In this document: piece after piece, positions 51,649 to 57,177 of the stretch
How positions within the stretch are numbered: the stretch's first letter is position 1
How the letters are laid out: the number at the start of each line of letters is the position of its first letter
Assembly: GCF_014646155.1 (NCBI RefSeq)
Contig: NZ_BMMX01000036.1
Span: 1-57,177, forward strand
DNA length: 57,177 bases
From: Mangrovihabitans endophyticus
Lineage (GTDB): Bacteria > Actinomycetota > Actinomycetes > Mycobacteriales > Micromonosporaceae
Direction: 5' to 3'
Made by a program: the position numbers and the translations under genes
Notes under the pieces: model-generated
The model's input: the letters and a program-made list of their open reading frames with translations, nothing else
Database searches by the model: none
What the model was told of the DNA's origin: nothing

Positions 51649-51784
51649 GGGGATCAACCTCTCGATGGTTCGGGGATGAGGTAGGGGAATTCACTCAACC
51701 CAACCCAAACGCCTCGGTCAATCGCTGTAAAGAAAGTTTAAGAATTTATGGACTTTCGAGCATGGGGCGGACACATTTCGCGAA

Positions 51785-52843
51785 TCAGCGTCGCTCCGAC
51801 TCCATCGCCACCAACTCCGCGATCTGCACCGTGTTGAGTGCCGAACCCTTGCGCATGTTGTCCCCGGTCACGAAGAAGTCCAAGGCGCGCGGGTCGTCCA
51901 TGGCCCGGCGGATGCGACCCACCCAGGACGGGTCGGTGCCCACCGCGTCGACCGGCATCGGGAACTCGTCGGCCTCCGGATCGTCCACCAGGATCACCCC
52001 TGGCGCGTTACGCAGCACCTTGCGCGCCTCGTCCGCGCTCAGCTCCGCGCCGAAGACCGCGTGCACCGCGATCGAATGCCCGGTCACCACCGGCACCCGC
52101 ACGCAGGTGGCGGAGACCTTCAGGTCCGGCAGGCCCAGGATCTTGCGCGACTCGTTGCGCATCTCCCGTTCCTCCGACGACCATCCGCCGTCGGTGAGAT
52201 CGCCGATCCAGGGCACCACGTTGAGCGCCATCGGAGCCCGGAACGGGCCGAGATCGTCACCCACCGCTTGTCGTACGTCACCGGGCCGTGAGCCGAGGGT
52301 CCGGTCGCCGGCCAGCTTGCTGATCTGGTCGTGCAGGACGTCCACTCCGACCTGTCCCGCCCCGGACACCGCTTGGTACGACGCCAGGGTGAGTTCGCGC
52401 AGGCCGTACTCGTGATGCAGGGGTGCGACGGCCATGAGCATCGAGGTGGTCGTGCAGTTCGCCCCGGACACGATGCCGCGGGGGCGGCGCCGCACCGCCT
52501 GCCGGTTCACCTCGGGCACCACCAGCGGGACGTCCGGCGCCATGCGGAACGCCGCCGAGCCGTCCACCACCGTCACGCCGCGCTCCACCGCCACCGGCGC
52601 CCAGTATTCGGCCGCCGGTTCCGGTACGTCGAAGATCGCCACGTCGACGCCGTCGAAGATTTCGGGTGCCACCGGCGACACCGGGACGTCCACGCCACGG
52701 CACGGCAGGGACACCCCCGCCGCGGGATCCAGGGAGACGAGACGAACCTCGCCCCAGACGTTGCGGCGGGAGGAAAGCAGCTCCCGCATCACGGTGCCGA
52801 CGGGACGGTCGGCGCCGACGACGGCGAGCGTGGGCTGCGCCAT
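51785..52843 (-). CDS. asd: Aspartate-semialdehyde dehydrogenase
   Basis: 352 aa. NADP-binding start LAVVGADRPVGTVMRELL (degenerate GxTGxVG), catalytic Cys130 in IVSGANCTTTSM, SYQAVSGAGQVGVD and RVPVVTGHSIAVH with the catalytic His. Reduces aspartyl phosphate to the semialdehyde. Starts 8 nt after the ask stop; classical ask-asd operon. Confidence 0.95.
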   Translation of the reverse strand: MAQPTLAVVGADRPVGTVMRELLSSRRNVWGEVRLVSLDPAAGVSLPCRGVDVPVSPVAPEIFDGVDVAIFDVPEPAAEYWAPVAVERGVTVVDGSAAFRMAPDVPLVVPEVNRQAVRRRPRGIVSGANCTTTSMLMAVAPLHHEYGLRELTLASYQAVSGAGQVGVDVLHDQISKLAGDRTLGSRPGDVRQAVGDDLGPFRAPMALNVVPWIGDLTDGGWSSEEREMRNESRKILGLPDLKVSATCVRVPVVTGHSIAVHAVFGAELSADEARKVLRNAPGVILVDDPEADEFPMPVDAVGTDPSWVGRIRRAMDDPRALDFFVTGDNMRKGSALNTVQIAELVAMESERR

Positions 52844-52851
52844 CGGCGCGC

Positions 52852-54117
52852 TTACCGCCCGGTGCCCGCGTAGACCACCGCCTGCTCGCTGCCGCCCAGC
52901 TCGAACTGGTCGTGCACGGCCCGGACCGCCGTGTCGAGGTCGCTGTCGCGGCACACCACGGACACCCGGATCTCCGATGTGGAGATCATCTCGATGTTGA
53001 CGCCGGCCTCGCCGATGCAGGCGAAGAACGAGGCGGCCACGCCGGGGTGCGAGCGCATGCCGGCGCCGATCAGCGACACCTTGCCGACATGGTCGTCGAA
53101 GAGCAGGCTCTTGAACTTGATCTGCTCTTTGATCTTGTCCAGCGCGGCCATCGCGGTGACGCCGTCGGACTTGGGCAGGGTGAAGGAGATGTCCGTACGC
53201 CCGGTGCCCTCGGTCGACACGTTCTGCACGATCATGTCGATGTTGATCTCGGCCAGGGCAACGGTCTCGAAGATGCGACCGGCCGCGCCCGGCTCGTCCG
53301 GCACGCCGACGATCGTGATCTTCGCCTCGCTGCGATCGTGGGCGACCCCGGTGATCAGTGCTTGTTCCACGTCCGGGTCCTCCATCGAGCCGGTGACGAG
53401 CGTGCCTTCTTTGTTCGAGTACGACGAGCGTACGTGGATCGGCACCTTGAAGCGCCGGGCGTACTCCACGCATCGCAGCATGAGCACCTTCGCGCCCCCC
53501 GCGGCGAGCTCAAGCATCTCCTCGTAGGTGATCTGCTTGATATGCCGGGCATCCGGCACGATGCGCGGGTCGGCGGTGAAGACACCGTCCACGTCGGTGT
53601 AGATCTCGCAGACGTCCGCGTGCAGAGCCGCGGCAAGCGCGACCGCCGTCGTGTCCGAGCCGCCCCGGCCCAGCGTGGTGATGTCCTTGGTGTCCTGGGA
53701 AACGCCCTGGAACCCGGCCACGATGGTGATCGCGCCCTCGTCCAGCGCGGTCCGCAGCCGCCCCGGCGTCACGTCGATGATGCGCGCCTTGCCATGCACC
53801 GAGGTGGTCAGCACGCCGGCCTGCGAGCCGGTATAGGACCGCGCTTCGTATCCCAGGTTGTGGATCGCCATCGCCAGCAGCGCCATCGAGATGCGCTCGC
53901 CGGAGGTGAGCAGCATGTCCAGTTCGCGACCGGGCGGCAGGGGGCTCACCTGGTTCGCCAGGTCCAACAGCTCGTCCGTGGTGTCGCCCATCGCCGACAC
54001 CACGACGACGACGTCGTCGCCCGCCTTACGTGCGGCCACGATGCGTTCCGCCACCCGTTTGATCCGCTCCGCCGTGGCAACGGACGAACCGCCGTACTTC
54101 TGCACCACCAGCGCCAC
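52852..54117 (-). CDS. lysC: Aspartokinase
   Basis: 421 aa from the GTG at 54117, the usual length. VVQKYGGSSVA (start of the kinase domain), GRGGSDTTAVALA and the C-terminal pair of ACT domains (EAKITIVGVPDEPG; GKVSLIGAG) are visible. It phosphorylates aspartate for Lys, Thr, Met and diaminopimelate. Actinobacterial ask genes often make a second regulatory subunit from an internal start; an ATG at 53385 (MEDPDVEQAL) just before the ACT domains is a candidate, though its RBS is poor. Confidence 0.94.
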   Translation of the reverse strand: MALVVQKYGGSSVATAERIKRVAERIVAARKAGDDVVVVVSAMGDTTDELLDLANQVSPLPPGRELDMLLTSGERISMALLAMAIHNLGYEARSYTGSQAGVLTTSVHGKARIIDVTPGRLRTALDEGAITIVAGFQGVSQDTKDITTLGRGGSDTTAVALAAALHADVCEIYTDVDGVFTADPRIVPDARHIKQITYEEMLELAAGGAKVLMLRCVEYARRFKVPIHVRSSYSNKEGTLVTGSMEDPDVEQALITGVAHDRSEAKITIVGVPDEPGAAGRIFETVALAEINIDMIVQNVSTEGTGRTDISFTLPKSDGVTAMAALDKIKEQIKFKSLLFDDHVGKVSLIGAGMRSHPGVAASFFACIGEAGVNIEMISTSEIRVSVVCRDSDLDTAVRAVHDQFELGGSEQAVVYAGTGR

Positions 54118-54275
54118 GGCAGGCAACCCCTCTCTACGGACCCGACGACGACCCGGATCAGCCTAGCCGCGGCGAGCAGGCACTCCGACAGGCGATCCCA
54201 GATTCCGGCATGTGGAGCGCGACACGCCGCCCGCCGCCGACGGTGCACCGCCGGGTATGCGGCGAGAATGGCTCG

Positions 54276-55085
54276 GTGCGCCCTCACCCCGCCGTACGTC
54301 GTGGTTTGTCCGCGTTCGCCGCCGTCATGCTCGTCGGATCCGCCGCGGCCTGCGGCGATGACCAGTCGCCAACGCACGGCCCCGCCGAGCCCTCGGCCGA
54401 CGCGTCGGTGCCGCCGGACGGCTCCGCGGCCCGCGCCGACCTCGCCGCGCTGGCCGCCGCCGCGGAGGACCACCGGTTCGCCGCGCTCTACGACTACACC
54501 GCCCCGGGACGGGACAAGCGCGCGCTTGTCGCCACCGTCGCGCGGGACGGGAGCTGGCGGGTGGACGTGGCCAAGGGCGCGCTCGGCGGCACCGCCGACG
54601 TGGCGATCGTCTCCAATTCCCAGGGTGTCTTCCAGTGCAGCCTGTCCTCCACCGCGAATCCGGTCACCCCGACCTGCGTACGCGTGGCGGACCAAGGCGA
54701 ACGGGTGCCGGCCGAGTACGACCCGAAGATCGAACGGGTCTTCCGGCAGTGGCTGGACGTCTTCACCGACCGGCAGTCGGCGCTGTCCGTCACCGCCACC
54801 ACACCGCTCAAGGGCTCCCGCGGCACCTGCTTCTCCATCGACTCGATCTCCGCTTCGCTGTCCGCCGCCGTGGACGTCGGGATCTATTGCTACGCCGCCG
54901 ACGGGCTGCTCACCGCGGCGCGCGTGGAATCCGGAACGGTGCGCCTGGCGGCCGACCCGGCGCCCGCACCGGCCACCGTGCCGATGCCGGGCCCGGTGGT
55001 GGACGGCGACGCGATGGGCATGGCCAGCCCCCCGCCCCCACCGCCGGAGCCGTCGGCGTCCGCCGCGTCGGCCCCGGCGGCCTGA
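54276..55085 (+). CDS. Hypothetical lipoprotein
   Basis: 269 aa from GTG. The signal peptide ends in the lipobox SAAC (Cys26). The mature part has repeated segments such as FAALYDYTAPGRDKRALVAT and VAIVSNSQGVFQC with three or four cysteines, and a Pro-rich tail with PPPPPPEPSAS. No family recognised. It lies between the ask and leuA leader regions, divergent from ask. Confidence 0.75.
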   Translation: MRPHPAVRRGLSAFAAVMLVGSAAACGDDQSPTHGPAEPSADASVPPDGSAARADLAALAAAAEDHRFAALYDYTAPGRDKRALVATVARDGSWRVDVAKGALGGTADVAIVSNSQGVFQCSLSSTANPVTPTCVRVADQGERVPAEYDPKIERVFRQWLDVFTDRQSALSVTATTPLKGSRGTCFSIDSISASLSAAVDVGIYCYAADGLLTAARVESGTVRLAADPAPAPATVPMPGPVVDGDAMGMASPPPPPPEPSASAASAPAA

Positions 55086-55153
55086 ATCGGGGTCCCACCA
55101 TCCGGGCATACCGTTAGCGGTGCATTCACCGATCACGTAGGGTCGTGGACGAC

Positions 55154-55225
55154 ATGTGGCAGGCACTCCTCCTTCGTTGCCGCGACGAGGCCCCATTCCA
55201 GGTCGGCACCTCGTCGCGGAGTTGA
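55154..55225 (+). CDS. leuA leader peptide with three consecutive Leu codons
   Basis: A 23-codon frame, MWQALLLRCRDEAPF and so on, has CTC CTC CTT early on and ends TGA 42 nt before leuA. Leu-rich leaders in front of leuA are known in actinobacteria, where ribosome stalling during leucine starvation raises leuA expression. Too short for ordinary gene finders. Confidence 0.75.
   Translation: MWQALLLRCRDEAPFQVGTSSRS
55180..55219 (+). promoter_or_regulatory. leuA attenuator hairpin
   Basis: CCGCGACGAGG (55180-55190) and CCTCGTCGCGG (55209-55219) pair perfectly over 11 bp around an 18-nt loop. The left arm begins within two codons of the Leu run, so a ribosome stalled there would open it. Confidence 0.72.
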
Positions 55226-55267
55226 TGCGCGCCGCCTCACCGGTTTCGCCTTCTCAGGAGCATCCGC

Positions 55268-57007
55268 ATGTCCACTGACCAGCAGCACAACCCGATTGCC
55301 CGGCAGCGCCCCAGCGCGATGCCGTTCCGGCGTTACACGCCTTATCACCAACAGTTCGCCGTCGACGTGCCCGATCGGCAGTGGCCGAGCCGGCGCATCG
55401 AGGCCGCGCCCCGCTGGTGCGCCGTCGACCTGCGCGACGGCAATCAGGCCCTGATCGACCCGATGTCCCCGGAGCGCAAGCGGCGCATGTTCACGCTGCT
55501 CGTGCAGATGGGCTACAAGGAGATCGAGGTCGGCTTCCCGGCCGCCAGCCAGACCGATTTCGACTTCGTGCGGCAACTGATCGAGCAGGACCTGATCCCC
55601 GACGACGTGACCATCCAGGTACTCGTGCAGTGCCGGGAGCGCCTGATCGACCGCACCTTCGAGTCGATCCGCGGCGCCAAGCGCGCCATCGTGCACATCT
55701 ACAACTCGACGTCGGTGCTGCAACGCCGCGTGGTCTTCGGCCTGGACACCGACGGCATCACCGACATCGCCACCAGCGCCGCCCGGCTGTGCAAGAAATA
55801 CCAGGAGATCCACACCCCGGACACCGAGATCTTCTACGAATACTCCCCCGAGTCCTACACCGGCACCGAACTGGAGTACGCGCTGGAGATCTGCTCGGCC
55901 GTCATCGACGTGATCGACCCGACCCCGGCCCGGCCACTGATCATCAACCTGCCGGCCACGGTCGAGATGGCCACCCCGAACGTGTACGCGGACTCCATCG
56001 AATGGATGCACCGCAACCTGCCACGGCGGGAGTCGCTGGTGCTCTCGCTGCACCCGCACAACGACCGCGGCACCGGGGTGGCCGCCGCCGAACTGGGCCT
56101 GCTCGCGGGCGCGGACCGGGTGGAGGGCTGCCTGTTCGGCAACGGCGAACGCACCGGCAACGTCGACCTGGTCACGCTGGGCCTCAACCTGTTCTCCCAG
56201 GGCATCGACCCGATGATCGACTTCTCGGACATCGACGAGATCAAGCGGACCGTGGAGTACTGCAACCAACTCCCGGTGCACGAACGCCACCCCTATGTGG
56301 GCGACCTGGTCTACACCTCGTTCTCCGGGTCCCACCAGGACGCCATCAAGAAGGGCTTCGCCGCGTTGCAGGCGGACGCCACCTCCGCCGGGGTCGAGGT
56401 CGACAACTTCACCTGGGGAGTGCCGTACCTCCCGATCGACCCGAAGGACGTGGGCCGCAGTTACGAGGCGGTCATCCGGGTCAACTCGCAGTCCGGCAAG
56501 GGCGGCGTGGCCTACATCATGAAGGAGGAGCACAGCCTCGACCTGCCGCGCCGGTTGCAGATCGAGTTCTCCGCCGTGGTGCAGCAGCTCACCGACGCCT
56601 CCGGCGGCGAGGTGTCGCCGCAGCAGATGTGGGACATTTTCGCCGACGAATACCTGGTTGAGCGCCAGCAGTTCGGCATCATACGGGTCGAGCGATACAG
56701 CACGGCCACGGTGGACGGCAAGGTGGAAATCGACGCCGAGGTGATGCACCGCGGCACGCGCCGTCCACTGATCGGCGTCGGCAACGGCCCGATTGACGCG
56801 TACGTGCAAGCGCTCCAGCCCCTGGCGATCAAGGTGCGGGTGCTGGACTATGCCGAGCACGCGCTGTCATCCGGTGGCGACGCGCAGGCAGCGGCCTACG
56901 TGGAGTGCGAGGTGGGCGACCGCACGGTGTGGGGCGTCGGGCTGGACGCGAACATCGTCACGGCCTCCATCAAGGCCCTGACGAGCGCCGTCAACCGAGC
57001 CCGCTAG
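55268..57007 (+). CDS. leuA: 2-isopropylmalate synthase
   Basis: 579 aa, the long actinobacterial type. FRRYTPYHQQF, CAVDLRDGNQALIDPM (catalytic Arg/Asp) and LSLHPHNDRGTG (metal His pair) mark the DRE-TIM barrel; the C-terminal 140 residues are the LeuA regulatory domain for leucine feedback. AGGAG RBS 7 nt from the ATG. Preceded by the leader peptide and hairpin. First committed step of leucine synthesis. Confidence 0.97.
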   Translation: MSTDQQHNPIARQRPSAMPFRRYTPYHQQFAVDVPDRQWPSRRIEAAPRWCAVDLRDGNQALIDPMSPERKRRMFTLLVQMGYKEIEVGFPAASQTDFDFVRQLIEQDLIPDDVTIQVLVQCRERLIDRTFESIRGAKRAIVHIYNSTSVLQRRVVFGLDTDGITDIATSAARLCKKYQEIHTPDTEIFYEYSPESYTGTELEYALEICSAVIDVIDPTPARPLIINLPATVEMATPNVYADSIEWMHRNLPRRESLVLSLHPHNDRGTGVAAAELGLLAGADRVEGCLFGNGERTGNVDLVTLGLNLFSQGIDPMIDFSDIDEIKRTVEYCNQLPVHERHPYVGDLVYTSFSGSHQDAIKKGFAALQADATSAGVEVDNFTWGVPYLPIDPKDVGRSYEAVIRVNSQSGKGGVAYIMKEEHSLDLPRRLQIEFSAVVQQLTDASGGEVSPQQMWDIFADEYLVERQQFGIIRVERYSTATVDGKVEIDAEVMHRGTRRPLIGVGNGPIDAYVQALQPLAIKVRVLDYAEHALSSGGDAQAAAYVECEVGDRTVWGVGLDANIVTASIKALTSAVNRAR

Positions 57008-57034
57008 TCCCACCACTCGCCAGACGAGCCACCC

Positions 57035-57056
57035 CACCCCGCCCCGCGGCGGGGTG
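57035..57056 (+). terminator. leuA terminator hairpin
   Basis: CACCCCGC-CCCGCG-GCGGGGTG, perfect 8-bp stem 28 nt after the leuA stop; no U-tract. Confidence 0.65.
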
Positions 57057-57072
57057 CCCGCCCCACCCCGGT

Positions 57073-57157
57073 GCGTCGCCCCGTCGCCTGCGTCGCCCCG
57101 CCGCCTGCGTCGCCCCGCCGCCTGCGTCGCCCCGCCGCCTGCGTCGCCCCGCCCCGG
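57073..57157. repeat. 17-bp tandem repeat, about five copies
   Basis: Units GCGTCGCCCCGCCGCCT start at 57073, 57090, 57107, 57124 and 57141; the first has one base change and the last diverges after GCGTCGCCCCGCC. No spacers, so not CRISPR. The leuA transcript would become C-rich here. Confidence 0.92.
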
Positions 57158-57177
57158 GGCTCCCCGCCCCCGGGCGC

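Noticed and set aside
55086..55267. T-box or other riboswitch before leuA
   Set aside because: No T-box core sequence seen; the Leu-rich leader and hairpin explain the region better.
57073..57157. CRISPR-like repeat
   Set aside because: Units abut with no spacers and are only 17 bp; a simple tandem repeat.
1..57177. Biosynthetic gene cluster
   Set aside because: No PKS, NRPS, terpene or RiPP core gene is present; the glycosyltransferase fusion and methyltransferase are isolated.

Overview
The window is about 57 kb of very GC-rich DNA. It carries Lsr2, a SigE-type ECF sigma factor, a GPP34-domain protein, a leaderless promoter, GTG starts and dense 4-nt gene overlaps, all of which point to a filamentous actinomycete. 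The ask-asd pair beside leuA, together with chitin-degrading enzymes, would suit the Micromonosporaceae (Actinoplanes/Micromonospora-like). That family call is inference from gene content, because there is no rRNA in the window.

Layout, left to right. 1-2762: a GGGGC tandem repeat, then a PadR-controlled FtsX-type ABC exporter. 2759-16188 (minus strand): a ten-gene rhamnose operon. It encodes ABC uptake (rhaSTPQ), isomerase, bifunctional aldolase/dehydrogenase, kinase and LutABC, so it can take L-rhamnose to DHAP plus pyruvate. A LacI-family repressor lies upstream, with two near-identical palindromic operators. 16276-20745: a divergent XRE-cupin regulator and His-rich methyltransferase sharing a long palindrome, an amino-acid permease/acetyltransferase pair, and a GPP34 protein. 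21241-23851: tRNA-Lys followed by a 2.5-kb relic of an integrative element, bounded by 50-bp direct repeats of the tRNA 3' half. The relic contains hicBA, a zinc-ribbon protein and an integrase fragment.

24020-29986: a LysE exporter and a small-molecule locus holding an alpha/beta hydrolase, a cupin with a divergent MarR regulator, and a one-ORF fusion of a GT1-type glycosyltransferase to an epoxide hydrolase with a divergent AraC regulator. 30210-35195: a LacI regulator with a complete polyamine/iron-type ABC importer. 35205-37211: a nitroreductase, a membrane protein with a ricin-like tail, and an ECF sigma factor. 37374-40791: an orphan trpBA pair, lsr2 and a secreted protein. 40827-44351: a two-component system followed by a chitin/cellulose-type LPMO translationally coupled to, or closely followed by, a DUF305 lipoprotein (possible copper delivery).

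44632-48791: a fused FAD/Fe-S 2-hydroxyacid dehydrogenase overlapping an enolase-superfamily dehydratase. 49106-51648: cutA, pyrE, a small membrane protein and a GH19 chitinase with two chitin-binding modules. 51785-57007: asd, ask, a lipoprotein, and leuA preceded by a Leu-rich leader peptide and hairpin (attenuator). The window ends in 17-bp tandem repeats.

The strongest candidates for new biology are the glycosyltransferase-epoxide hydrolase fusion, the LPMO-DUF305 pair, and the coupled rhamnose-to-pyruvate operon.
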